Source: GCA-002726655 sp046582185 (GTDB lineage Bacteria > Pseudomonadota > Gammaproteobacteria > Pseudomonadales > Azotimanducaceae). Taken from it: a DNA stretch of 64,000 nucleotides. A program made the position numbers and the translations under genes. This document shows positions 17,302 to 26,685 of the stretch, piece after piece (the first letter of the stretch is position 1; each line of letters opens with the position of its first letter). The notes under the pieces were generated by a model. It was not told the DNA's origin. It did no database searches and was given only the letters and a program-made list of their open reading frames with translations. Location: the NCBI GenBank assembly GCA_046582185.1, contig JAYGEX010000025.1, positions 124,001-188,000 on the forward strand, read 5' to 3'.

Positions 17302-19632
17302 CTACCCTCTCTCTAACTCTTTGGTCTTTGCTTGTTTGTCTGCCAGACTGATGAGCTGACTGGCGAATTTTGAATTAGGCAGCACTTCGTAAAAAACGCC
17401 CTCCGAATCCGGTAATTCCACTACCTCTTCCCCTGTCCAGAATCCAACCACCCCTTGTCGGATAGCCAGAGATCTTTCCTTACCCTGAATATCCGGGAAT
17501 TTACCAACGAACACCGTTTCGTTCTTCTCGCCGACCTTAACGCTGACGCGGGTCAGCGCAATCTCGGATTTCAATTTTCCGAACGCGGCATCATCCATCC
17601 CAATACCGTTAACATTGTAGCGAATATAATCCTGCCCTTTTTCACCCTTTGTTTGCGCATCACCAATCTCCAAAACTTCAACGTTGAACTCGCCAGAATC
17701 AAATGAGCCGCGTAACTTCCAAGAACAAGATGACATGCGGTCAGCGTCTCCGATGGCAGACGAAATCATAATGGGGCGATTGTCATCGAACAAAAACAAT
17801 GGCATTTCATCGGCGTAACAGATGCCAATGCCAACTTCCAGTTGAGGCAGGCTGGTCTGGGCGGAATGAGCGTTTTTTGAGTTGATGATATCGAGCATCT
17901 CCTTTGCCATGCCGCAGGCCCTGGAAACTGAATACCATTGCGTTGGGCTATTTTCATACTCGTAAGTTCCGAGAATGACGGCATCGCCTTCTATAAACAC
18001 CTTCACAGCACCGTATGTTTCTAATCGCTCATTGATAGGGTCGAAGAATCGCAAGCTAAAGTAACTGGCCGGGTTCAGATCCTGACGAATCAACTCCTGG
18101 GTTACTGTAGTGGAGCCTCTTACGTCAGCTTTCAAAATAGTGTGATGGATAATTTCCGGCTCTTCACTGGCGACCAGTTTCACTTCTTCGCTGTCCAGAA
18201 GACGATATAGCTGCCCCCCTGCTTTGGCCAGCTGCAATGACTCTTCATCAGTGATCACTGAAATTCGATTAAACACCCGATGCGCGAAACGATAGTACTT
18301 AAGGTGGAATCGAAATCTGAAAATATCCGTCAGAATTTTCAGGAAGACATCTTGCTCAGTCTCTTTGAAGTTCTCTTCAAATTCTTCTGCCAGCTGCGAC
18401 AGCTTATCGACCAAGGCAACAGCGCCTTCCTTCGATTCATCAATTGTCGCAAGCAATTTGTTTGCGTTATCGTCTGCAACGATGGAAGCCGCATCGCCCA
18501 GCGCCACCAGATCAAGCTCTGACTGGCTGAGTTTTTCCCGCAGGTGATAACCGGCTGCCATTTTCTTCATGTCGACATTGGATGCAATGGTCTTCTTTAG
18601 TGAGCGAACAACTTTCATCAGCTGCTTAATCTCTGACTTAAAGATCCACTGTGCCTTGAGCCCAAATTCTTCCCTTACCAGTCGAACATACTTCGCCAGT
18701 AATTTTTCATCAAACAGAAGTCGAATGTTGCCGGGTTGTTCTAACCAGGTAAATGATTCACTAACAATTTCCTTCTGGTTTTCAGACGGCCCAAGCATGC
18801 TTTGAGCTGCAAAGAGACCGCCCAGTTCGTCATAAATTTCCACCTGACCTGAAGACAGCTCGGCAGAAGACTTTAACGGCTCGACCTTAAGTTCCGGCAA
18901 TTGCGTGCTTAGCACTGACTCAAGCTCCGCATTAAGATCACTAAAGCCGACCCCCTCCTTTGGCCACAATGCATAAAATTCAACGAGCAGCAGAGGCTCA
19001 ATTGGCGAGCGGGTATAGAGCAGAGGATTAAACATAATATTGGTGGCCTCAAAGAGCTCCTGCCCCAATATCTGTTCGCGAAGCTTCCTCAGCATCTTGT
19101 TTTCTTCTCTTTGTAGCTGGCGCAGAATCAGCCTGTTAATACGAAAGAGGAATTCGTCCTTACACTTCCGGAACCAGGTAATTTTCTCCTGGGTCGCAAG
19201 CAGCCCCCTGGAACCAGCCTGGTGTTGTTGGGCCTGGGATTCTTCAAGTTGTACCTCGTACTGTTCGAATTCCTCCCGGGTCGACTGCAATACAAATTTA
19301 ACCACTGCGAATTGCAGGATGCGGATCTGGCCAAGAGTCAAATCGATCTTGTTACGATGCAAAGTGACCCCCATCATGTCGGAGTAGCAATCCCGGAAGT
19401 CGCTCATTTCTTCCGAATTACTCGACAACAACTTCTTGCCAGTGACAACTCGTCGAACCTGGCTCTCAATCAATTCCCGTAATTTGAAGACAAAGGAGGA
19501 GGACAGTTCAACATCGATTCGATGATTATCGACGCCTTTTCTGGCTTCCGTAAAATCCAGCTTGATTGGACGCGGTGCAGTCACCCGAACCAGGATTTCC
19601 TTGACAGACCTTATTTTTGTTTGTTCTACCAT
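17302..19632 (-). CDS. Large protein with divergent class III nucleotidyl-cyclase domain
   Basis: 776 residues, no signal peptide or membrane segment. Residues 1-490 are mostly charged helices with coiled-coil character (about 110-195 and 410-450) and match no domain I know. Residues 498-640 resemble a class III cyclase core: D503 in KADVRGSTT and D550 in IEGDAVILG match the two metal aspartates, and K544 sits at the purine-selecting lysine position. The last motif reads AIGDADRMSSCSW, so the usual transition-state Asn and Arg are R632 and C636. It may be a weak cyclase or a nucleotide-sensing relic. A beta-rich tail follows. Co-transcribed with the alcohol dehydrogenase 5 bases downstream. 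Confidence 0.7.
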   Translation of the reverse strand: MVEQTKIRSVKEILVRVTAPRPIKLDFTEARKGVDNHRIDVELSSSFVFKLRELIESQVRRVVTGKKLLSSNSEEMSDFRDCYSDMMGVTLHRNKIDLTLGQIRILQFAVVKFVLQSTREEFEQYEVQLEESQAQQHQAGSRGLLATQEKITWFRKCKDEFLFRINRLILRQLQREENKMLRKLREQILGQELFEATNIMFNPLLYTRSPIEPLLLVEFYALWPKEGVGFSDLNAELESVLSTQLPELKVEPLKSSAELSSGQVEIYDELGGLFAAQSMLGPSENQKEIVSESFTWLEQPGNIRLLFDEKLLAKYVRLVREEFGLKAQWIFKSEIKQLMKVVRSLKKTIASNVDMKKMAAGYHLREKLSQSELDLVALGDAASIVADDNANKLLATIDESKEGAVALVDKLSQLAEEFEENFKETEQDVFLKILTDIFRFRFHLKYYRFAHRVFNRISVITDEESLQLAKAGGQLYRLLDSEEVKLVASEEPEIIHHTILKADVRGSTTVTQELIRQDLNPASYFSLRFFDPINERLETYGAVKVFIEGDAVILGTYEYENSPTQWYSVSRACGMAKEMLDIINSKNAHSAQTSLPQLEVGIGICYADEMPLFLFDDNRPIMISSAIGDADRMSSCSWKLRGSFDSGEFNVEVLEIGDAQTKGEKGQDYIRYNVNGIGMDDAAFGKLKSEIALTRVSVKVGEKNETVFVGKFPDIQGKERSLAIRQGVVGFWTGEEVVELPDSEGVFYEVLPNSKFASQLISLADKQAKTKELERG

Positions 19633-19743
19633 GAACCGGTCTTCCAGTTTTTATGACCTATCTGTCATTTCAATGCACTGCTAACAATATCCATAATAAT
19701 GGGTATTATCATTGAACAGCACTCCCAGCCGACCAAAGTGATT

Positions 19744-20898
19744 CTAGGGAACCAATCTAACCATTTGTCGTTTTGCTCCCCAGGTTCCAGCTTCGGCTTC
19801 AAACATTCCGGGAATCCATTCACCACAATTGTTACAACAAGCTTGTGGGTCGAGCTGCCACTGACCAAGAGTATACCAATCTCGCTCAATCAACACTTTT
19901 CCACAGGATGGACACCAGGTTGAGCCACCATCGGCATCATGAATGTTGCCTATATAGGCAAACTTGATACCGTTGTCCATGGCAATTTTTCGCGCCAGAA
20001 GCAACGATGATGCAGGAGTCGATGGTTTGTCCAACATTTTGTAGTCGGGATGGAAAGCGGTGAAATGTAAAGGCACATCCGGCCCAAGATTGTCCATCAC
20101 CCATCTTGTCATCGCATCCAGCTCAGCAGGGGAATCGTTTTCGCCAGGGATAAGTAGTGTTGTTAGCTCAAGCCACACATCGGTTTCGTGTTTCACATAG
20201 AGCAAGGTATCCAGAACATTAGACAGATGGCCACCGCAGATTTTGTTGTAAAAACGCTCTGTAAAACCCTTGAGGTCAATATTTGCCGCATCCATATAAC
20301 TGAAGAATTCCCTCGCAGGTTCTGTGGATATATATCCGGCGGTTACCGCAACCGAGCAAATTCCCTGCTCCCTTGCAGCCTGGGCGACATCTATTACATA
20401 TTCGTGAAATATGACCGGGTCATTGTAGGTATAGGCAATACTTCGACAGTTCAGCCTGGAAGCAGACCGTGCCAGGACTTCAGGAGATGCTTCTGCCGCC
20501 AGGGTCTGGACTTCCCTCGACTTACTGATATCCCAATTCTGGCAAAACTTGCACGCCAGGTTACAACCGGCAGTACCAAAGGAGAGGACTGGCGTGCCTG
20601 GCAGGAAATGGTTAAGTGGTTTCTTCTCTATAGGGTCAATACAAAAGCCGCTTGATCTGCCATAGGTGCTTAATACTATCGCGTCATCCTGTCTCTCACG
20701 GACGAAACACAAGCCACGCTGACCTTCACGCAATCTACATTCCCGGGGACAGAGATCACATTGCAAGCGTCCATCATCAAGCTTGTGCCAATATTTGGTG
20801 GCGACCACGCCGGGCGCCTTGCTGGTGCTGTTTTCTTGACCAGGTCTTTCTTTGCCAGATCTGGGTTTACCCGGTTGCCAGGTGAGGATTGATGACAT
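19744..20898 (-). CDS. AmmeMemoRadiSam system radical SAM enzyme
   Basis: 384 residues. The SAM-cluster motif is C112-x3-C116-x2-C119 (GCNLACKFCQNWD). A Cys-rich N-terminal region (C47, C50, C54, C64) precedes it, and a zinc-ribbon-like C-terminal region (C329, C332, C355, C358) follows. The whole matches the radical SAM member that co-occurs with Memo and AMMECR1 proteins. It is divergently placed 170 bases from the fused Memo-AMMECR1 gene, which confirms the set. The reaction is not established. The basic N-terminal 35 residues may be an extension or a start call that is too long, as no good ribosome site was found. Confidence 0.9.
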   Translation of the reverse strand: MSSILTWQPGKPRSGKERPGQENSTSKAPGVVATKYWHKLDDGRLQCDLCPRECRLREGQRGLCFVRERQDDAIVLSTYGRSSGFCIDPIEKKPLNHFLPGTPVLSFGTAGCNLACKFCQNWDISKSREVQTLAAEASPEVLARSASRLNCRSIAYTYNDPVIFHEYVIDVAQAAREQGICSVAVTAGYISTEPAREFFSYMDAANIDLKGFTERFYNKICGGHLSNVLDTLLYVKHETDVWLELTTLLIPGENDSPAELDAMTRWVMDNLGPDVPLHFTAFHPDYKMLDKPSTPASSLLLARKIAMDNGIKFAYIGNIHDADGGSTWCPSCGKVLIERDWYTLGQWQLDPQACCNNCGEWIPGMFEAEAGTWGAKRQMVRLVP

Positions 20899-21002
20899 AT
20901 TGTTTCAATGTACATTAGCCTAGAGTGTTTATTATTACACGCTTACTATTACACAAAAAGGGGTCCTGCTTTATAGATGGGCGGTGCTATCGGCACATTT
21001 TT

Positions 21003-21054
21003 ATAAGCACTTACATATAAGCACTTACATAGGCTCTCACTTATTAGCACTTAC
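21003..21054. repeat. Short tandem repeat in leader of Memo-AMMECR1 gene
   Basis: Two perfect adjacent 14-base copies of ATAAGCACTTACAT (21003-21016 and 21017-21030) are followed by a diverged third that ends just before the ribosome site CGGAGG. A further TATTACAC duplication lies at about 20935-20960. The spacer from 20899 to 21067 holds nothing else recognisable. It could change leader length by slippage, or be a regulator site. Confidence 0.7.
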
Positions 21055-21067
21055 CGGAGGCAAGCAG

Positions 21068-22435
21068 ATGAATACCATTAGACAAGCCACCGTTGCAGGT
21101 AGCTTCTATCCAGCGAACGGAGATGATCTGGAACGCTCTGTGGATGCTCTTCTGGCCGCAAACCAGAGCACCCTATCCAATAATAGGGAAGCGATACCCA
21201 AGGTCATCATCGCACCTCACGCCGGCCATATATATTCAGGTCAGATCGCCGCCAGCGCCTATAGCAGGTTACGGCATGCCCAGCCACCGATTACACGGGT
21301 TGTGCTACTCGGCCCTTCTCACCGTCTCGGCTTCAAAGGCATCGCTGCCACGAGTGTCACCGCCTACCAGACACCGCTTGGTAATATTCCAATCGATTCA
21401 TCATCCATCCAGGAAATATTAATGCTTCCCGGCACCGGATTTTTGGATGAAGCCCATAAGCTGGAGCACAGCATTGAAGTGCACCTTCCCTTCCTGCAAC
21501 GTGTACTGGAATCATTCACTCTCGTGCCATTGGTCATAGGCGATGCTAACAAGGAGGATGTAGCGAGAGTTCTGGGTACATTATGGGGCGGACCAGAAAC
21601 GCTAATCATTGTCAGCTCTGACCTCAGCCATTTCCATCCCTATGCAGAAGCACAGCAGCTGGATTCGAATACATCTGCAAAAATTGTAGCACTGGACGCT
21701 AGTTTGAGTGGTGAAGAAGCCTGCGGATGTCGGCCTTTAAACGGCCTGCTTCATCTGCTGAAAGCAAAAAATCTGACTATCGAGCAGCTGATGGTTAAAA
21801 ATTCTGGCGACACAGCAGGAGACCTGGATCGGGTTGTGGGTTACGGCACTTATATTGTTGTGGACCTCCCGGCCCTGGAACTTCCCTTGTGCTCAAGGCA
21901 GCAATTGCTGCAGCAGGCCCGAAATGCAATCCTCTACAAACTCACCACAAACACTGACGGCTTTTCGATCCGGATAGACGACTTCTCACAGCAGCTCCAA
22001 CAAGATCGCGCATGTTTCATCACATTGAATATAGAGGGCAGATTAAGGGGCTGTATCGGCAGTCTTGAATCGCATCGACCACTGATTATAGATGTTATCA
22101 GGAATGCTGAGGCTGCAGCTTTTGAAGATCCAAGATTTCCACCACTAAGCCTTGACGAATACCAACAAGTGGACATTCATATTTCAGTATTGAGTAAACC
22201 TGAGCCAATGAAGGTAAGTTCCCGCCAGGATTTACTTTCCAGACTAAGGTCCGGAGTGGACGGGCTCATTATCCAGGAAGGCAATAAACGGGCAACCTTT
22301 CTACCAGCCGTCTGGGAACAGCTACCGGATCCTGAGACATTTCTGACTGAATTACGAAAAAAAGCGAGGCTGGAAGCGAAAGGCTGGAGCGAGCAAACTA
22401 TTGTCCATCGATATAGCAGCGAAGAATTTAGTTAG
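21068..22435 (+). CDS. Fused Memo-like and AMMECR1-like protein (AmmeMemoRadiSam A/B)
   Basis: 455 residues from ATG 21068, which has CGGAGG 7-8 bases upstream; the frame is open further up but unsupported. Residues 1 to about 270 are a Memo domain: AGSFYPAN, APHAGHIYSG and EHSIEVHLPFLQ carry the conserved His residues of this dioxygenase-like metal fold, and SDLSHF is also present. Residues about 275-455 are an AMMECR1 domain with GCIGSLES and LPAVWEQLPDPETFL. In many genomes these are separate proteins; here they are one chain, facing the radical SAM gene. Joint function unknown, possibly modification of a small molecule, protein or RNA. Confidence 0.92.
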   Translation: MNTIRQATVAGSFYPANGDDLERSVDALLAANQSTLSNNREAIPKVIIAPHAGHIYSGQIAASAYSRLRHAQPPITRVVLLGPSHRLGFKGIAATSVTAYQTPLGNIPIDSSSIQEILMLPGTGFLDEAHKLEHSIEVHLPFLQRVLESFTLVPLVIGDANKEDVARVLGTLWGGPETLIIVSSDLSHFHPYAEAQQLDSNTSAKIVALDASLSGEEACGCRPLNGLLHLLKAKNLTIEQLMVKNSGDTAGDLDRVVGYGTYIVVDLPALELPLCSRQQLLQQARNAILYKLTTNTDGFSIRIDDFSQQLQQDRACFITLNIEGRLRGCIGSLESHRPLIIDVIRNAEAAAFEDPRFPPLSLDEYQQVDIHISVLSKPEPMKVSSRQDLLSRLRSGVDGLIIQEGNKRATFLPAVWEQLPDPETFLTELRKKARLEAKGWSEQTIVHRYSSEEFS

Positions 22436-22682
22436 CCTTGACATTATTTTCGTGTAAGACTCGCTTGTTCGGTCGCCCACTTGGCAGATGTTTCAATGGC
22501 TTCCTTTTCGAAGCATTCAAGCGCAGTGTCGAACGCATGGAGAGAGAACCACAGGGGCTCTCGACTAAGTGAGAGTAGCCCGGAGGGCCACAAGCAGTGT
22601 AACTGTTGACAGGTAGATCAGGAACTCCCTGATACATCTGCGAAAATAACCCCAAAAAAATTGGATGCCAGGAATTACCTAT

Positions 22683-23252
22683 ATGGTCAACTTCGCTAGC
22701 GAAGGCCCACTGTCTTTCCAGACGCAGCGACTCAATATTGGCCGCTACACCCTGGACGATGACCAACGACTCTATTCCGCAGCCAGGGAATCTATTCCGG
22801 AGGTTGGCAAGTTCCTTCCTTGGTGCCATCCCGATTACACCATCGATGACTCAAGGTCCTGGTTGCAAACCATTATTCCCGGCTGGCATGACAAGCAGTC
22901 TTATGCATTTGCCATAACTGACAAGGATACTGGAGAATTCATCGGCGGCTGCGTCCTCAATGCAATCGATGAAAACCCCATAGCGAATCTTGGCTACTGG
23001 ATCAGAAGCTCGGAGGCAAACAAGGGCTATGCAACGGAGGCGACCAGAGGCCTGCTGATATTTGGCTTTTTGCAACTTAAATACATTCGCATAGAAATAC
23101 TGGTCTCCACCAAAAACCTCGCCAGCCAGAAAGTCGCCATAAATGCCAATGCAACTCTTGAGGGCACGCTACGAAATCGTCTCCTTCTGCATGGTGAAAA
23201 CCATGACGCACTACTATATTCTGTTGTACCAGACGATATAATAATGAGCTGA
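22683..23252 (+). CDS. GNAT-family N-acetyltransferase (RimJ/RimL-like)
   Basis: 189 residues from ATG 22683, with AGGA 9 bases upstream; an ATG at 22665 is the alternative. It matches the RimJ/RimL-type acetyltransferase fold: FQTQRLNIGRYTLDDD at the start, GFxxGCV-type strand IGGCVLNAID, NLGYWI, and the acetyl-CoA pyrophosphate loop SSEANKGYATEATRGLL. Terminal residues beyond the core are few. Substrate may be a protein N-terminus or a small amine. The upstream 247 bases hold only an imperfect hairpin (CTCTC-GACTAAGT-GAGAG, about 22558-22577). Confidence 0.82.
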   Translation: MVNFASEGPLSFQTQRLNIGRYTLDDDQRLYSAARESIPEVGKFLPWCHPDYTIDDSRSWLQTIIPGWHDKQSYAFAITDKDTGEFIGGCVLNAIDENPIANLGYWIRSSEANKGYATEATRGLLIFGFLQLKYIRIEILVSTKNLASQKVAINANATLEGTLRNRLLLHGENHDALLYSVVPDDIIMS

Positions 23253-23351
23253 TGTACATCCCTTGCAACCATCTATCAAAATTAGCCTGTCAAGATCAGC
23301 GCTGATCACTCAGCCAATAATAATTAGGAGAGCACTCTCCAGGAGAAATAT

Positions 23352-24755
23352 ATGAGCAATACAATTCGAGAGGAAATGATGTCTGTCCTTGACCGGCAGA
23401 AGAAATCCTACATTTCCGAGGGCCGAGTGAGCGCCGAAACAAGGATAGACCGCATAGACCGGGCAATAAATATTCTTTCCTCCAATGGAAAAAAGCTGGC
23501 GGAAGCAATGAAGGCAGATTTCGGTCATCGATCCATGGAACAATCCAAGCTGACAGATATCGACGGAGCCATTGGACCTCTTAAGGATTCTAAAAAGCAT
23601 CTTCGCAGCTGGATGAGAGCACAAAAGCGAAAGGTCATGTTCCCGCTTAATCTATTTGGTAGTCGCGCCAGGGTAGACTTTCAACCACTGGGAACAATTG
23701 GTTGCATCAGTCCATGGAATTTTCCCGTACAGCTGACCTTTGCGCCTCTTTCCGGTGTATTCGCCGCCGGAAATCGCACAATGATAAAACCGTCGGAATT
23801 TACACCAGCAACATCAGAGTTAATGAAGGAACTCTTCGAAGCGGCGTATGATATTGAAGAAGTGGCAGTCTTCACAGGCGGTCCGGAAGTTGGTGAAGCT
23901 TTCAGCAGCCTGCCTTTCGATCATCTGCTGTTTACAGGCGCCACGTCCATTGCCAAACATGTTATGCGGGCCGCTGCAGAAAACCTGGTACCACTTACCC
24001 TGGAGCTTGGCGGCAAGTCGCCGGTTATCATCAGTGAAAGCGCGGATATTGAACTTGCCGCTGGAAATATAATGGCAGGCAAAACAATGAATGCTGGTCA
24101 AATTTGCCTGGCGCCTGATTACGTATTTGTTCCAGAAGATAAAGCCGATGAATTCATATCAGCAGCAAAGGCTTCGGTTGCCAAGATGTACCCAAATATC
24201 AAAGACAACCCTGATTACACTTCTATCGTAAATGAGCGCCATTTCGACCGTTTGAACGGATACATCGATGACGCAAAATCCAAGGGTGCTGAAGTCGTCG
24301 AAATCAATCCTGCAAACGAAGACTTCAGCCAGCAGGAGCACCACAGAATCGCGCCAACTCTAATTCTCGATCCCAGCGACGATATGCAGGTAATGCAGGA
24401 TGAAATTTTTGGCCCCATATTACCAATCAAGAAATACAAGAATATCAACGAGACATTGGATTACATAAATGGTCGGGATCGACCACTCGGGCTTTACTAT
24501 TTTGGCAATGATCGCGCCGAAGAAGAAAAAGTATTGACCCATACAACTTCCGGCGGGGTAACCGTCAACGATGTTATTATGCACATCACCCAGGAAGATC
24601 TACCATTTGGCGGCGTTGGCGCCAGCGGCATGGGTTCTTATCACGGCTATGACGGATTTAAATCCTTTAGTCACGCAAAGGCTGTGTTCAGACAGTCCAA
24701 AACCGTCTCCAAGCTGGCAGCGATCATACGGCCTCCGTATAAGAAAACTGCTTAG
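23352..24755 (+). CDS. Aldehyde dehydrogenase, coniferyl-aldehyde dehydrogenase type
   Basis: 467 residues, full-length NAD(P)-dependent aldehyde dehydrogenase. Catalytic residues are N123 (PWNFPVQL), E218 (LELGGKSP) and C252 (NAGQICLAPDY). The short N-terminus, the DFGHRSMEQSKLTDI segment and the end HAKAVFRQSK place it with the CalB/coniferyl-aldehyde branch, which accepts aromatic and medium-chain aldehydes. Substrate here unknown. It is monocistronic by spacing. Confidence 0.9.
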   Translation: MSNTIREEMMSVLDRQKKSYISEGRVSAETRIDRIDRAINILSSNGKKLAEAMKADFGHRSMEQSKLTDIDGAIGPLKDSKKHLRSWMRAQKRKVMFPLNLFGSRARVDFQPLGTIGCISPWNFPVQLTFAPLSGVFAAGNRTMIKPSEFTPATSELMKELFEAAYDIEEVAVFTGGPEVGEAFSSLPFDHLLFTGATSIAKHVMRAAAENLVPLTLELGGKSPVIISESADIELAAGNIMAGKTMNAGQICLAPDYVFVPEDKADEFISAAKASVAKMYPNIKDNPDYTSIVNERHFDRLNGYIDDAKSKGAEVVEINPANEDFSQQEHHRIAPTLILDPSDDMQVMQDEIFGPILPIKKYKNINETLDYINGRDRPLGLYYFGNDRAEEEKVLTHTTSGGVTVNDVIMHITQEDLPFGGVGASGMGSYHGYDGFKSFSHAKAVFRQSKTVSKLAAIIRPPYKKTA

Positions 24756-24870
24756 GGAATCAATAGTTAACTAACACATATTAACGAATTCGATTGGTCC
24801 TTTTTGAATTGTTGCACTTCTTTTTAGAAGTGATCGTTCTGGCAATTAGGATCAGACAAGGTCAGCGAAG

Positions 24871-24937
24871 AATAGAGGAGCTTGCGCTCGCTCTTCTCCC
24901 TACGCTGCACAACTGCGCTCGCGAAAGCCCCTCTATT
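24871..24937. repeat. Long imperfect inverted repeat between aldehyde dehydrogenase and thiolase genes
   Basis: Arms AATAGAGGAGCTTGCGCTCGC (24871-24891) and the reverse complement of 24915-24937 match with a few substitutions around a 23-base loop. Outer sequences (TCTGGCAAT near 24837, ATTGCCAGAG near 24936) extend the symmetry. It lies in the 287-base convergent gap 24756-25042. It may be a bidirectional terminator or a palindromic mobile remnant; no T-run follows either arm. Confidence 0.6.
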
Positions 24938-25042
24938 GCCAGAGCTCAGCGATCGGAAAAGTTAGCGGAGAATACATTATGTCTTTAACTGGACGCATTT
25001 TGCAGCGGATTCAAGCCCAATATTTAACCAATCCTGTCGGTC

Positions 25043-26242
25043 CTAATCGGCAACCAATACCAATGTGCCAGTCGTGGACAAGGAACCACCAGTACCATTA
25101 ACGATGCAGGTATGGGCATTGGTCTGTTTGCCCTCTATACCATTAATGCCATCTTCGGCCGTCCCGGACAGCTGACGGTATGCCTCAATCAACAGATGCA
25201 TTCCGTACATGCCGGAATGATTAAATGACAGGCCGCCGCCGTTTGTATTGATAGGCAGACGGCCACCTGGTGCTGCATGCCCATCTTTCCACAGTTTGTA
25301 TCCTTCGCCACGGGGCGCAAGTCCCAGCATTTCTGCCGTTAGTGCTGACGTTAAGGTAAATGAATCATAAAGCAGCGCCATTTCCATATCCTGAGGCCCG
25401 AGCCCTGCCATCTCATAAGCGGCTTTGCCGGAAGTAAAGGCTGAAGTGGCAGTGAAATCATCCATTTCAAGCATGTTTGAGTGACTCATACTTTCAGCAG
25501 CGCCAGCTATCCACACCGGATTAGTTCTCAAGCTTCTGGCGATTTCAGGCTTCGCAATCAGTACAGCTCCGCCGTGATCAGTCACGAGACAGCAATGAAG
25601 GAGTGTCAATGGCCAGGAGATCATGCGCGAATTTTGCACATCATCAATCGTAATTGGGCCGCCAAACTCATGGGTCTCCTTTGAATGCATAACAGCCCGT
25701 GGATTGAGCGTCGCCCACTCACGGGTGACAACTGCCACATGGGCAAAATCTTCTGTGGTCGTACCGTATCGATGATTGTGACGGACCATGGCATGTGCGT
25801 AATTCGACGGAGCACCGCCAAAACCATAAGGCATTGTCATCTGCGTACCCGGTGCACTGGCATCACCTCTGGGGTAGCCACCACCACCAATCCTTCGCGA
25901 GGACCAACCGTTCTGGCCATGACTCACCAAAGCTACATCGATGACACCAGCAAATATCGCTAACAGAGCATGATGGACATGAATTTCAAACGAGCAACCA
26001 CCGACAGAAGTGGTATCAATGTATTTTGGATGAATACCCAAGTGTTCGGATAACTCAGATGACCATCCCGTTGAAAAGACGCCATCTATCGCAGAGATTG
26101 GAATACCGGTTTGTTCGCTGACCGCCTTGATGGCCTCAATGTGCAATTGCAGGGATGTACGTGGTTCTTCGGGATAACCGATCTCTACAGCTTCTGCGGC
26201 ACCAACAATGGCTGCTGCCATGGATAAATCCGGATGACTCAT
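25043..26242 (-). CDS. SCP-x type thiolase-fold protein
   Basis: 399 residues of the lipid-transfer/thiolase superfamily. The nucleophilic Cys is C83 in SVGGCSFEIHVHHAL. The late NTNGGGLSFNHSGMYG supplies the histidine motif. The last motif is NGTGGSLSTTG, without the second catalytic cysteine of classical biosynthetic thiolases, as in SCP-x enzymes. The start overlaps the stop of the DUF35 gene as ATGA. In steroid-degrading bacteria such pairs (Ltp2 with a ChsH2-type DUF35 protein) act as retro-aldolases; others are ketothiolases. Which applies here cannot be read from sequence. Confidence 0.87.
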   Translation of the reverse strand: MSHPDLSMAAAIVGAAEAVEIGYPEEPRTSLQLHIEAIKAVSEQTGIPISAIDGVFSTGWSSELSEHLGIHPKYIDTTSVGGCSFEIHVHHALLAIFAGVIDVALVSHGQNGWSSRRIGGGGYPRGDASAPGTQMTMPYGFGGAPSNYAHAMVRHNHRYGTTTEDFAHVAVVTREWATLNPRAVMHSKETHEFGGPITIDDVQNSRMISWPLTLLHCCLVTDHGGAVLIAKPEIARSLRTNPVWIAGAAESMSHSNMLEMDDFTATSAFTSGKAAYEMAGLGPQDMEMALLYDSFTLTSALTAEMLGLAPRGEGYKLWKDGHAAPGGRLPINTNGGGLSFNHSGMYGMHLLIEAYRQLSGTAEDGINGIEGKQTNAHTCIVNGTGGSLSTTGTLVLVAD

Positions 26243-26670
26243 GATGGCTCCTCCACTACTCTAAAGAACGGGATGTGGATATCATCACTCGCTTGTTCAA
26301 ACTCAACCTTGACCTTCGAACCAATCTTGATTGATTCCGGCTTGGTAGCATCAACGCCACGAAGGACAGTCACCATCCGGTCACCCTCCAATAAATCGAT
26401 ATAAGCGGTAACAAACGGAGCATCCTCTGCCCAGCCACCAAACGCGCGATATTGCACGGCGTAAGTATGAATGGTGCCTTCTCCACTTCCTTCAAACCAC
26501 TCAAGGTTCATGGAATGACAAAACGGGCAGATGTGCCTTGGATACCAATGTACGCGATTACAATCTGTACAACGGGGTAACATGAGCTTACCCGCCTTCG
26601 CACCATCCCAAAATGGTTGGGTGAGGGGGCTCGGCTTTGGAATTGGTTTACTGTAGGACACTTGCGACAC
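26239..26670 (-). CDS. DUF35 zinc-ribbon/OB-fold acyl-CoA-associated protein
   Basis: 143 residues. A rubredoxin-like zinc ribbon (C34, C37, C48, C51) is followed by an OB-fold with the TIHTYAVQYRAF and VTAYIDLLEGDRMV strands. DUF35 proteins bind SCP-x thiolases or hydratases and help place the acyl-CoA. The 4-base ATGA overlap with the downstream thiolase gene implies equal co-translation and a physical complex. Confidence 0.9.
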   Translation of the reverse strand: MSQVSYSKPIPKPSPLTQPFWDGAKAGKLMLPRCTDCNRVHWYPRHICPFCHSMNLEWFEGSGEGTIHTYAVQYRAFGGWAEDAPFVTAYIDLLEGDRMVTVLRGVDATKPESIKIGSKVKVEFEQASDDIHIPFFRVVEEPS

Positions 26671-26685
26671 TCCAGCGTAGTTATA

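Noticed and set aside
22428..22829. Minus-strand frame of 133 residues overlapping the GNAT gene
   Set aside because: It is a shadow of the GNAT gene and intergenic repeats, with no domain or ribosome site.
24979..25100. Small ORF starting MSLTGRILQRIQAQYLTNP with an AGCGGAG-like ribosome site
   Set aside because: It is about 40 codons, overlaps the end of the thiolase gene, and its later part is an antisense shadow. It could be a gene remnant, but nothing confirms it.
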